In this document: positions 45,950 to 54,881 of the stretch, piece by piece
Layout: the number at the start of each line of letters is the position of its first letter
Numbering within the stretch: position 1 is the first letter of the stretch
Assembly: GCA_016195985.1 (NCBI GenBank)
Contig: JACPYP010000020.1
Coordinates: 351,793-415,792 of the forward strand
Origin: Acidobacteriota bacterium
GTDB lineage: Bacteria; Acidobacteriota; Holophagae; Holophagales; Holophagaceae
Direction: 5' to 3'
Length of the DNA: 64,000 bases
Notes under the pieces: model-generated
What the model was told of the DNA's origin: nothing
Databases searched by the model: none
The model's input: only the letters and a program-made list of their open reading frames with translations
Translations under genes and position numbers: made by a program

Positions 45950-47482
45950 TTACTGCCACTGCTCTGGGTTGTGGGACTGGCCGTGACAGGTGAGGGTGCA
46001 GTTGCCCCTCCCGGGGGTGGCTGTGGTGGTATAGGTTCTCGCCCCTGTGACATTGGGACCGAAGAGGATGGTGTCGCTGGGGAGCTGATCCGGCGCCACC
46101 CGGACCGCGATGGTGTCCAGGTGCTTGAAGTGGTTCTGGGCCCCGGGCTTGGCCAGGCCCATGTCATGGCAGTAGTCGCAAGTGGTGTTGTGCTCGCTGG
46201 GATTGGCGTGGCGGCCCGAAGCGTCGTTGTACTGAGTCCCCGTGGAGGCGACCTTGTGGCAGGCCATGCACTGGGTGGCGGAGTTGAGGGTGCCCGCCAC
46301 CCAGCCCGGCGTGGTCTGGCCCCCGTGGCAGCTCACGTTGGAGCAGGTGAGCGAAGCCGTGGTGAACGCGGTGGCTCCCCCACTCTGGGATTGGAAGACA
46401 GCATCCATCGAAACGGGCGCAGGCCCTGTGGGGGCTCCATTCCGGGCATTGGCGTTGGTGTAATGCGCGCCTGTGCCCGTACCGCTGCCCGCGTGGCAGG
46501 TATCACAAGTAAGGGCCGTGGGCAGGGCCATGTGCTTGGCGTGGGCCCCCGCGACGCTGGGGAAGGCCGCTCCGCTGGGCCCAAGAGGCAGGCCAGGAGC
46601 CCCCGCATGGCAGGACAGGCAGGTGCCGGCTTGGGTGCCCGAGGCCACGGGATCCGCCAAACGATGGCAGACGCTGCAGAGCGGGGCGCCGGTGGCTGGA
46701 GAGGTTCCAGCGTAGGCGTGGCAGGTGCTGCAGTCGGCGGAGAAGGCCGCTGCGGTGGCGTTCAAATGGCCGTTGCCCGCGGCATCCGTCAGGCCGGCCA
46801 GGAACGGAACCGGATGAGGCGCCAGCTCTCCACCGTGGCAAAGGGTCGCATTGAAGCAGCCGGGCTGGGTGGCGGCGGGGGCGGGCAAGGCCGGGTGGTC
46901 CGCCGGATTCAGGCTGGAGCCTGCGAGGTGGCATTGGGCGCAGACAGCCGCGTTGGAGGGATCTGACGTGGCGTGGGTGAGGACGGAACCGCCTACGGCG
47001 CGCCAGGGCCGCAAGGGATGGGGTGCCGGAGTCCCGTGGCACGGGGCGCAGGCCTGGGCCGAGCTGCCCCCAGAGAAATCCTTGCCGTGGCAGATCTCAC
47101 AGGAGAAGAAGCTGCCCCCCGAAACGTCGCCCACGGCCAGCTTCGCGCGGAGGCCGTGAACCGCCGGATCTGCGAAGTTCGGCGTGGACTGGTGATGGCA
47201 CCCGCCGGTCATGCAGGTGGGAACGCCGCTGCCCACCTTGAGGATGGAGATTTCGTGGCATCGGGTGCAGGCGCTGACGCCAGCCACCGCTTCGGCGCCG
47301 TGGGCCTTCTGCCCCCGCGTCCCGTCGATCCAGCCGGGGGGATGGTAGTTCCCGTAGTACGGCACTGCGCCCGCGGCCCCCGTGCCGCCGCCGCACGCCG
47401 CCAAGGCCAACAGCCCAGCCAGGGCCATTCCCCAGCGCCCCAGGAAGCCGCCTCTTCGCATCAGACACCTGGTGATGTTCAT
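45950..47482 (-). CDS. Multihaem c-type cytochrome lipoprotein
   Basis: It has 510 residues. The lipoprotein signal ends in LALAAC (Cys30). I count ten CxxCH motifs (CTRCH, CEICH, CAPCH, CAQCH, CSTCH, CSVCH, CLSCH, CDTCH, CMACH, CDYCH) and four wider ones: CMTGGCH and CSNVSCH (Cx4CH), CFNATLCH (Cx5CH) and CTLTCH (Cx3CH). That makes up to 14 haems. Wide-spaced motifs and the CSNVSCHG block are typical of the surface cytochromes of Geobacter-like metal reducers. A surface or periplasm-facing electron-transfer role is likely. It is the first gene of the cytochrome cluster, divergent from the propeller kinase. Confidence 0.92.
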   Translation of the reverse strand: MNITRCLMRRGGFLGRWGMALAGLLALAACGGGTGAAGAVPYYGNYHPPGWIDGTRGQKAHGAEAVAGVSACTRCHEISILKVGSGVPTCMTGGCHHQSTPNFADPAVHGLRAKLAVGDVSGGSFFSCEICHGKDFSGGSSAQACAPCHGTPAPHPLRPWRAVGGSVLTHATSDPSNAAVCAQCHLAGSSLNPADHPALPAPAATQPGCFNATLCHGGELAPHPVPFLAGLTDAAGNGHLNATAAAFSADCSTCHAYAGTSPATGAPLCSVCHRLADPVASGTQAGTCLSCHAGAPGLPLGPSGAAFPSVAGAHAKHMALPTALTCDTCHAGSGTGTGAHYTNANARNGAPTGPAPVSMDAVFQSQSGGATAFTTASLTCSNVSCHGGQTTPGWVAGTLNSATQCMACHKVASTGTQYNDASGRHANPSEHNTTCDYCHDMGLAKPGAQNHFKHLDTIAVRVAPDQLPSDTILFGPNVTGARTYTTTATPGRGNCTLTCHGQSHNPEQWQ

Positions 47483-47791
47483 GGTGATACCCGGCGGAAA
47501 TGGGCAGCCCGCAGGGGGAGCCCAAGGGGTGGAAGGGCGCGGAAACCAGAGGCCGGAAACGCCGCGGGTCTGCCACGCGGAGCCAAAAGGGGAGTATTTG
47601 AAGCGAGGATAGTCCTGTCCTGAAACAAGTGAAACCAAGCTCCTTAAACGACCGCAGGAGAAACAAAGGGTGTGACAACAGATGTATGACGACAACTATC
47701 GCACCTGGGACCGTTTGAACCCATATCCCGATTGGATTCTGATTTTTAGATCATTCGATCTAAGGTCTTCTCCGTTGATCCAACCCCTGCA
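47483..47791. promoter_or_regulatory. Divergent control region cytochrome operon | propeller kinase, with an 18-bp palindrome
   Basis: It is 309 bp with no gene. At 47746-47763 TTAGATC-ATTC-GATCTAA is a perfect 7-bp inverted repeat, 28 bp before the kinase ATG. This is a plausible operator for the NarL-type regulator or another dimeric factor. The region is more AT-rich near the kinase. No convincing -35/-10 pair could be fixed for either direction. Confidence 0.45.
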
Positions 47792-50791
47792 ATGGCCTAC
47801 TCTTCAGCTTCCATGGGTTCACTTACGGCAGGACACCGATCTTCCCGCAGGGAAGCCTTGAGATGCCTTGCCATGGCTCTGGTTTGGCTCTGCTTCGCCA
47901 GCCCGATCCAGGCGCTGGATCCCGCGCGGCCTCTGGCCATTCAGGCGCACCGCGCTTGGCGCAGCGAAGACGGCCTCCTTCAGGATTCGGTGACCGCGCT
48001 CCTCGAATCACGGGATGGCTTTCTCTGGATCGGCACCGGCGCCGGGCTCGCACGCTTCGATGGGGCGGACTTCGAGCACCATTCCCGGATCACGCTGCCC
48101 GCCTTCCAGCACAATGCCGTCCAGTGCCTGGCGGAAGCCGCGGACGGCGGCATCTGGATCGGCACCTCGGAACCCGGCCTCTACCATTTCCGGAACGGCA
48201 CCCTGAGGGTTTTCGGCCCGGCCGAAGGCCTGCCGAACCGGCCCATCTCCCGGCTTCTCCGCGACCGCCGGGGCGTCCTTTGGGCCGCCCCCACCGAGGG
48301 GCCCCTGCTGCGTTTCGATGGGACGCGGTTCCAGACCGTTCCCTCGGACGCAGCGCAACTGCGCATCCGGGCGCTGCTCGAAGACTTGCAGGGACACCTC
48401 TGGGTGGGCACGGCGGGATCGGGCCTCTGGCGGCTGCGGGACAATCGCCTGGTCCTGGCCGCCCTCACCGCCGCGGATATCACCAGCCTCGAATCGCAGG
48501 GAGAAGACGATCTCCTGGTGGGCACCCGCGCCCATGGGCTGATGTCCCTCGTGGATGGCCGCCTCGAAGCCCCGGCCTGGGCCAAGAACCTTCCGCGGAT
48601 GCCCATCAGCGCGCTGCTGGTGGATCGCCAGGGGAGCCTGTGGGTCGGCCTGGAACAGGGAGGCCTCTCCCGCCGGACCAAGGCCGGAAAATGGGAGGCG
48701 GCTCCCTCGCCTTCGGGCAGCCCTTGGACGCCCCTGGCCCTGCTGGAGGACAGCTCCGGCGCCATCTGGTCCGGCAGCGAGGAACGGGGCATGCAAGTGA
48801 TCTACCCCGTTCCCTTCCAGACCCTTCCCATCCTAGGCGCCGGATCGGAAGAACCTGCGCGCATGGTCTGCCAGGACCCGGAGGGAGACATCTGGTGCCT
48901 GACCGGAGCATCCATCCTGGGCCTGATCCGGCAGGGGCGGGTGGAGCGGTTGAGGCCTGGCCTGCCTGCCAGCAGCGGCCCCATCAGCGCCCTTTGGCCC
49001 CGCCGGGCCGGCGGCCTATGGGTCGGCACGGAGCGAGGGGAGCTCTACCGGCTGGAGCGGGAACGGTTCCACCGGGTGCCCTGGCCCGGACAGCCCCAGC
49101 CTGATTCCATCCTGGCCCTGTTCGAAGATCCCCATGGCGTGCTGTGGGTCTCCACCCAGCGGCAGGGCCTGGCCCGCTTCGTTCCTGGCTCGGCCCCCAG
49201 CCTGTTCCCCGGGATCCCCGGCGTGCAAGCCATGGCCGGCGGCGCGAGAGGGCCCCTCTACCTGGCGAGCCGCACGCGGGGCCTGGGCATCCTCGATGCG
49301 GATCTGCCCATCCGCTGGCTGGGCCAGGCCGAGGGCCTGGGATCCAACGGCGCCCTTTCCCTGCATCTCGACGGTGACGGCTCTCTCTGGATCGGCACCG
49401 TCGACGGCCTGCGGCGCTACAGGGATGGTGTGGTGCAAAGCTACGGCGACCGCCCGGGCCCTTGGCTCATGGCCATCCACGCCATGATGGAGGACAAGTC
49501 CCACCAGATGTGGCTCAGCACCGGCCAGGGCGTGTTCCAGGTACCCCGGGCCACCCTGGCCCTGGGCCTCGACCAGCCGGGCACCGTTCCGGTCATCCAC
49601 TTTGACCATCACGATGGCATGCCCTCCCGGGAAACCAGCAGCGGCGCCCAGCCCGCCGCCTGGATCACCCAGGAGGGGGACCTCTACTTCCCCACCAGCC
49701 GGGGCCTGGCCCGCCTGGACGGCAACGCCCCCCCGCTCCAGGGCCCGCCCCTGCGCCTGCGCCTCCTGAAAGCCGAAGCCGACGAGACCCTGCTCCCCAC
49801 CTCCGGGACCATCGTCGTCCCTCCAGGCACCCGCCGCTTCGAGATCGCCTACACGGCCATTTCCCTGACTCGCGCAGACAAGGTGCGCTTCCGCTACCGC
49901 ATGGAAGGGCTGGAGCCGGCCTGGAACGATGTGGGCGACCGGCGCTTCTCCGCCTATTCCAACCTGCCCCCCGGGAAATACCGCTTCGTGCTGCAGGCCT
50001 GGCGGCTTGACGAAACAGGGCCGCCCCAGGAATGCGCCATCGAAGTCCATGCCCTTCCCTTCGTCTACCAGCGCCCTGCCTTCTGGGTCCTCTGCGCCCT
50101 GATCGTCGGCGCCTTCGGCTGGTGGCTGCACCGCCTGCGCCTGGCGCAGCTGGAGGCCCGTTCCGCGGTGCTTTCGGAACGCAACCGCATGGCCCGGGAA
50201 ATCCACGACCATCTGGCCCAGGGGTTCACGGGAGTGCTGCTGCAGCTGGAAGCCGCCGAGGCCAAGCTCGGCCGCATGCAGGGCGATCCCGCGCCGGTGC
50301 TCACGAGGCTGGACCATGCCCGGAACCTGGCTGTTTCCAGCCTTCAGGAGGCCCGCCGTTCGGTGATGGCGCTCCGCCCCAGGAAGCCGGAGGGCACGGA
50401 TCTGCTGGGCAGCCTGCGGCTGCTGTCCGATCGCCTGCTGGCCGGGACGAACATCCAGGTGGAATTCGCCTCCACCGGCGAGGCCAGGCGCCTCCGGGAA
50501 GGCCTGGAAGAGGAGCTCCTCCGCATGGCCCAGGAACTGCTCACCAATGCCCTCCGCCACGGCAAGGCGCGCTGGGTGCGGGTGACGCTGCAGTTCGACC
50601 CCCGGCACGTGAACCTCAGCATCGAAGACGACGGGAAGGGATTCAACCCCACCGCCAGCGCTGGCGGATACGGCATGCGAAGCATCCGGGAAAGCGTCAA
50701 ACTGCTGCGGGGACACCTCGACATCGACAGCAGCGAAGGCTTGGGATCCCGCATTTCCATTACCCTGCCCTACCGGAGGTGGCGTCCATGA
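47792..50791 (+). CDS. Propeller-type sensor histidine kinase (NarX/HisKA_3 class)
   Basis: It has 999 residues. The signal/anchor ends near ASPIQA (41). A periplasmic region follows with many two-component-regulator-propeller repeats (for example DGFLWIGTGAGLARFDGADF, GGIWIGTSEPGLYHF, GSLWIGTVDGLRRYRDG) over about 50-640, then a Y_Y_Y domain (about 680-755, GNDVGDRRFSAYSNLPPGKYRF-like) and one TM (about 760-785). HisKA_3 has AREIHDHLAQGFTGVLLQLE (His805), and HATPase_c has LLTNALRHGKA and DDGKGFNP. The stop overlaps the regulator's start (ATGA). It probably senses an extracellular or periplasmic ligand. Confidence 0.92.
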   Translation: MAYSSASMGSLTAGHRSSRREALRCLAMALVWLCFASPIQALDPARPLAIQAHRAWRSEDGLLQDSVTALLESRDGFLWIGTGAGLARFDGADFEHHSRITLPAFQHNAVQCLAEAADGGIWIGTSEPGLYHFRNGTLRVFGPAEGLPNRPISRLLRDRRGVLWAAPTEGPLLRFDGTRFQTVPSDAAQLRIRALLEDLQGHLWVGTAGSGLWRLRDNRLVLAALTAADITSLESQGEDDLLVGTRAHGLMSLVDGRLEAPAWAKNLPRMPISALLVDRQGSLWVGLEQGGLSRRTKAGKWEAAPSPSGSPWTPLALLEDSSGAIWSGSEERGMQVIYPVPFQTLPILGAGSEEPARMVCQDPEGDIWCLTGASILGLIRQGRVERLRPGLPASSGPISALWPRRAGGLWVGTERGELYRLERERFHRVPWPGQPQPDSILALFEDPHGVLWVSTQRQGLARFVPGSAPSLFPGIPGVQAMAGGARGPLYLASRTRGLGILDADLPIRWLGQAEGLGSNGALSLHLDGDGSLWIGTVDGLRRYRDGVVQSYGDRPGPWLMAIHAMMEDKSHQMWLSTGQGVFQVPRATLALGLDQPGTVPVIHFDHHDGMPSRETSSGAQPAAWITQEGDLYFPTSRGLARLDGNAPPLQGPPLRLRLLKAEADETLLPTSGTIVVPPGTRRFEIAYTAISLTRADKVRFRYRMEGLEPAWNDVGDRRFSAYSNLPPGKYRFVLQAWRLDETGPPQECAIEVHALPFVYQRPAFWVLCALIVGAFGWWLHRLRLAQLEARSAVLSERNRMAREIHDHLAQGFTGVLLQLEAAEAKLGRMQGDPAPVLTRLDHARNLAVSSLQEARRSVMALRPRKPEGTDLLGSLRLLSDRLLAGTNIQVEFASTGEARRLREGLEEELLRMAQELLTNALRHGKARWVRVTLQFDPRHVNLSIEDDGKGFNPTASAGGYGMRSIRESVKLLRGHLDIDSSEGLGSRISITLPYRRWRP

Positions 50792-51441
50792 CCACAGAAC
50801 CATCGGATCGGATCCGCCTGCTCATCGTCGATGACCATCCCGTGGTGCGCGACGGGCTGGTGTCCATCCTCCACGAAGGCGAGCCGGATTTGGAAGTGGT
50901 CGGCGAAGCCGGGGACGGCAAGGAGGCCGTTGCCGCCTGGCGAAACCTGCGCCCGACCGTCACCATCATGGACCTGCAGCTCCCCGGCCAGACGGGCGTC
51001 GAAGCCATCCGCACCATTCTCCGCGAGGACCCCGACGCACGGGTCCTCGTGCTCACCACCTTCGACGGCGATGCTGACATCCAGCGGGCCCTCGAAGCGG
51101 GAGCCCGCGGCTACCTGCTGAAGAGCGTGCGCCGGGCCATCCTCATCGAGGCCGTCCGCGCGGTGGCCACAGGGCAGCGCTACCTTCCTCCAGCCACGGC
51201 GGCGCGGCTGCTGGAAGCCATGGACGCGGAGCGCCTCACGCCCCGCGAATTGGACGTGCTGAAGCTCCTGGCCGAAGGCCACCGGAACCGGGAGATCGCC
51301 GACACCCTTGGGCTGGCCGAACCCACCGTGAAGATCCACGTCAACAACCTGCTGCGGAAGCTCGAAGCCAAGGACCGCACCGAAGCCGCCGTCATCGCCC
51401 TGAAGCGGGGATTGATCCACCTGCCTAGCGCCGGAACGTGA
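50788..51441 (+). CDS. NarL/FixJ-family response regulator
   Basis: It has 217 residues. The receiver domain (about 8-125) has DDHPVVRDGL, Asp62 (VTIMDLQLPG), Thr in LVLTTFDGD and LLKS. The LuxR-type HTH (about 150-212) has LTPRELDVLKLLAEGHRNRE and LAEPTVKIHVNNLLRKL. The ATG overlaps the kinase stop by four bases, so the two form a coupled pair. Its 3' end overlaps the convergent DUF486 gene by 17 bp. The cytochrome operon is a likely target (inference from the divergent layout). Confidence 0.95.
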   Translation: MTTEPSDRIRLLIVDDHPVVRDGLVSILHEGEPDLEVVGEAGDGKEAVAAWRNLRPTVTIMDLQLPGQTGVEAIRTILREDPDARVLVLTTFDGDADIQRALEAGARGYLLKSVRRAILIEAVRAVATGQRYLPPATAARLLEAMDAERLTPRELDVLKLLAEGHRNREIADTLGLAEPTVKIHVNNLLRKLEAKDRTEAAVIALKRGLIHLPSAGT

Positions 51442-51754
51442 AGAACACCGCTCCCACCAGGCAGAGCCCGGCCCACAGGTGGTTGAGGTGCAGACGTTCC
51501 TTCATCCAGGCCACGGTGAACACCGCGAAGACCAGTAGGGTGACCACCTCCTGGATGACCTTGAGCTGAGGCAGGCTGAACCGGCCGAAACCGATGCGGT
51601 TCGCGGGCACCATGAGGCAGTACTCGAAGAACGCGATGCCCCAGCTGGCCAGAATGGCCAGCCACAGCGGGCTGTCCCGGTGGTGCTTCAGGTGCCCGTA
51701 CCAGGCGAAGGTCATAAAGATGTTGCTGAGGACGAGCAGGAGGATGGTCGGCAT
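51425..51754 (-). CDS. DUF486 (DMT-superfamily) membrane protein
   Basis: It has 109 residues with four TM helices (MPTILLLVLSNIFMTFAWYG, LAILASWGIAFFEYCLMVPA, VIQEVVTLLVFAVFTVAWM, LWAGLCLVGAVFFTFRR). NRIGFGRFSLPQLKVIQE in the middle is typical of DUF486. Such proteins resemble half-size drug/metabolite transporters; the substrate is unknown. It lies 2 bp after the hybrid kinase stop. Confidence 0.9.
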   Translation of the reverse strand: MPTILLLVLSNIFMTFAWYGHLKHHRDSPLWLAILASWGIAFFEYCLMVPANRIGFGRFSLPQLKVIQEVVTLLVFAVFTVAWMKERLHLNHLWAGLCLVGAVFFTFRR

Positions 51755-51756
51755 GG

Positions 51757-54700
51757 TCAGTCTTCGAGGGCCTTCTGCACCTTGGCGATGAGATCCCGCG
51801 GTCCGTAGGGCTTCTGGATGAACCCCCGAAGCCCCTTGCCCTGGAAGCGGCTTAGCGCCTCCGCTTCGTTGTACCCGGAGCTGAGGATCACCTTGAGTTC
51901 AGGCTGGAGGCCCCGCATCTCCTGGAAGGCACCCTCGCCTCCCAGGTGGGGCATGGTCATGTCCAGCAGCACGAGGCCGATGGCGCTCCCATGTTCATGG
52001 ATCAAATCCACGGCCCGGCGCCCGTCGGCGGCCTCCACCACCTGGAAGCCCTTCCATTCGAGGGCCTGCCGGGCCACTGCCCGCACGGTCTCGTCGTCGT
52101 CCACGACCAGAATCATGGCTTGGCCAGTCTGGGCGGGCTCGTCCAGCCCCGGGATGGGGTCGATTTCGGCGGCGAGGCTCTGGGCCGGGAAGAAGACGCG
52201 GAAGGCCGTGCCGCGCCCCACCTCCGAATCCACCCGGAGAACCCCCTGGTGACCGCGCACGATGCCCATGATGGCGGAGAGCCCCAGACCCCGGCCCGTG
52301 AACTTGGTGGTGAAGAAGGGCTCGAAGATCCGGCTGACGGTGTCTGCGTCCATGCCGCAGCCGGTGTCCTCCACCTGCAGAAACACGAACAGGCCTGGAG
52401 CCGCCTCGCCTCCCACCAGCATCCGTTCCATCGCTTCGGCGTCGAGGCGCTGCGCTCCGGTGGAAAGGGTGATGGCGCCGGAGGCTTCGCCGATGGCTTC
52501 CGCCGCGTTGATGACCAAGTTCATGATCACCTGCTGGATCTGGGTGGCATCCGCGGATATCGCAGGCAGCCCCTTGTGCAGGTCGAGGTTCAGCAGCACG
52601 GTCTTGGGAATGCTGACCTCCAGGAGGTGCAGCATTTCTTCCACCTGGGCGGTCAGATCCAGCGGCCGCACCACGAACTGGCCCCGGCCCGAGTAGGCGA
52701 GCATCTGACGGGTGAGATCCGCGGCCCGCTGCCCCGCCTTCTGGATGGCCTCCAGGTTTCGCTTGGCCGGATGCAGCGGACTGAGCTGCTCCAGGGCCAG
52801 CCCCGCATGGCCGAGCACGCCCATCAGGAGGTTGTTGAAGTCGTGGGCGATGCCCCCGGCCAGCACGCCGAGGCTCTCCATTTTCTGGGCCTGGAACAGC
52901 TGCCGCTCGAGGGCGGCCCGTTCCGCCTCCGCCAGCTTCTGGGCCGTCAGGTCGCGGACGATGGCGTGGAGGATGGGCTGGTTTCCAGGATCCAGCCGGG
53001 TAAGGTCCACCTGGCACAGCGCCACCCGCCCGTTGACGCAGAGGAAGGCCCATTCGAAACGCTGGTGGACGCCCGAAAGCGCCGCCTCCATGTAGGCCCG
53101 GCAGCCGTCGCTGCTGGGAGTCCCGTCAGCCTGGCATTCCGGGCAGAGGGCGCACATGAGGCAGCCCACCATCTCGTCCCGCTCCAAGCCGAAGAGCCCG
53201 CAGGCCGCCGCATTGGCATCCACGATGGCGCCGCCGGACAGCAGCAGGATGGGATCGGGCGACTGCTCGAAGAGCAGGCGGAACCGGGTCTCCTGCGCCT
53301 CCAGGGCGCTCCTGGCGTGGACGCGGTTCATGACGAGGCCCGCGGCTTCCGCCAGGCTTTCCAGGGCGCCGAACTGGTCGTTCGTCATGGGAACGTGGCC
53401 CTGCGCCCCGAAGGAGGCCCCGCCCAGGCAGCCCAGCACCTGGCCTTCATGCACCATGGGCAGGCCCACGAAGGTGCGGAAGGGCCAGCGGTCGCTGTCC
53501 GGCAGGTCCGGGTGGCTTTCGCAGCGGGGGATGTGAACGCTGCGGTGATGGAGATACATGGCCTCCAGCAGCGGATTCCCGTCCGCGGCCACGGGGCGTC
53601 GGATCGCCTCCTCGCTGCCGAAGGCCAGCAGGCCCGGGGTCCAGTACTGGCTCGATGACTCGCCCTTCTCTGGATCGAAGCGGTTGAACCACCACTCCGG
53701 CAGGGGAGCCAGCCGGGTCGCCCAGCGGAACAGGATCGCCACCAGCTCCTCTTCCCGGGTGGCCCCGGCCAGTTCCTTCACGGCGGCCGCGAGATTCCGG
53801 GCGAGGGAAGCGGAGATTTCCAGACGGCCTTCGGCCTGGATGCGCTCCAGGGCCAAAGCGGCAATCCGGGCCAGGTTCTCGAGGATGGAAAACTGGGGCT
53901 CCCCGGGCAGGGAAACAGCTTCGCCCACGAAACCAGCTCCGAAGAGCACCCCCGTGATGCGGCCTTCGAAGACCAGGGGCACGCCCAGCAGGGTCCGGAG
54001 GCCGTGAGCCTCCGCCACCTCCGCCGGAATGAGGCTGGCGGAGGCTGCGGTATCGGCCACGAAACAGAGCCGCCGCTGGTCGTGGATTTCCCGCGCGAAT
54101 CCCGTCTCCGCCCCCGTCTCTGCCCCTATCTCTGCCCCTATCTCTGCCCCTATCTCTGCCATGGGAAGGCCCATTTCCCGCACCAGTGAAGCGACCCGGT
54201 TCTGAATCTCCGGGTTCCCTCCAGTGGATCTGGCCAGGGGCTGGCCCTTGCCGGAATCGGTGCGCCAGAGGAACCAGTGCAGGCCCGGCAGGATGGCCCC
54301 GGCTCGGTCCATCAGCACGCGGAAGGTCTCTTCCCGGGTGCCGGTGAGGCTGAGGGCGTAGATGCCTTCGGCCAGGTGGCGCTGGTGCTCGGCACCCTCC
54401 TTGAGGCGGTCGAGAACCAGCTTCTCCCCACTGTGATCGCGCCCCCACACCAGCAGGCGGTCCCCCGCTTCGGTGCGCAGCCCCACCGCAGTGGTGCGCA
54501 CGGGCAGAGCCGTGCCATCCGCCCGCAGCCACAGCCCCAGTTCCGAAACGTCGCCGGGCTGGTCGAAGGCCCGACGGAACCAGTCGCGGGCCTCTCCGGG
54601 CGGCAGGTCGTGGCGCAAGCACCCCGGATCGAAACCGGTCAAGCCTTGGCCCGTGATCCCCAGGCAGTCCAGGAACTGGCTGTTCGCGTGAAGGATCCGG

Positions 54701-54819
54701 CCCTCGCGATCCATGATGCAGAAGGCCAGGGAAGCCTTCTCCAGCAGGCTGGCGATGGCCTCGACCGTGCCCACGCTCAGCGGGCCGGGAGTGGGGGGCG
54801 AGGAGAGGAAAGCGTTCAA
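51757..54819 (-). CDS. Hybrid histidine kinase: PAS-GAF-GAF-PAS-HisKA-HATPase-REC
   Basis: It has 1020 residues from a TTG start with AGGA five bases upstream (ATG is absent near the N-terminus). The order is PAS (about 20-125, AFCIMDREGRILHANSQFLD), GAF (150-320), GAF (340-505), PAS with a cysteine-rich insert (LMCALCPECQADG, about 560-575), HisKA GIAHDFNNLLMGVLGHAG (His659), HATPase_c (NLVINAAEAIGEASGAITLS, FEPFFTTKFTGRGLGLSA), and a C-terminal receiver (LVVDDDETVRAV, VLLDMTMPHLGG). There is no TM, so it is a cytosolic sensor. A 12-bp tandem repeat encodes EIGAEIGAEIGAETGAETG in GAF1. Confidence 0.92.
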   Translation of the reverse strand: MNAFLSSPPTPGPLSVGTVEAIASLLEKASLAFCIMDREGRILHANSQFLDCLGITGQGLTGFDPGCLRHDLPPGEARDWFRRAFDQPGDVSELGLWLRADGTALPVRTTAVGLRTEAGDRLLVWGRDHSGEKLVLDRLKEGAEHQRHLAEGIYALSLTGTREETFRVLMDRAGAILPGLHWFLWRTDSGKGQPLARSTGGNPEIQNRVASLVREMGLPMAEIGAEIGAEIGAETGAETGFAREIHDQRRLCFVADTAASASLIPAEVAEAHGLRTLLGVPLVFEGRITGVLFGAGFVGEAVSLPGEPQFSILENLARIAALALERIQAEGRLEISASLARNLAAAVKELAGATREEELVAILFRWATRLAPLPEWWFNRFDPEKGESSSQYWTPGLLAFGSEEAIRRPVAADGNPLLEAMYLHHRSVHIPRCESHPDLPDSDRWPFRTFVGLPMVHEGQVLGCLGGASFGAQGHVPMTNDQFGALESLAEAAGLVMNRVHARSALEAQETRFRLLFEQSPDPILLLSGGAIVDANAAACGLFGLERDEMVGCLMCALCPECQADGTPSSDGCRAYMEAALSGVHQRFEWAFLCVNGRVALCQVDLTRLDPGNQPILHAIVRDLTAQKLAEAERAALERQLFQAQKMESLGVLAGGIAHDFNNLLMGVLGHAGLALEQLSPLHPAKRNLEAIQKAGQRAADLTRQMLAYSGRGQFVVRPLDLTAQVEEMLHLLEVSIPKTVLLNLDLHKGLPAISADATQIQQVIMNLVINAAEAIGEASGAITLSTGAQRLDAEAMERMLVGGEAAPGLFVFLQVEDTGCGMDADTVSRIFEPFFTTKFTGRGLGLSAIMGIVRGHQGVLRVDSEVGRGTAFRVFFPAQSLAAEIDPIPGLDEPAQTGQAMILVVDDDETVRAVARQALEWKGFQVVEAADGRRAVDLIHEHGSAIGLVLLDMTMPHLGGEGAFQEMRGLQPELKVILSSGYNEAEALSRFQGKGLRGFIQKPYGPRDLIAKVQKALED

Positions 54820-54881
54820 TGATTCCTGTTGCTGGCGGCGGAGATTGCCTTCAGGACTTTATCAGAGGCAGGCCTTAGCCC

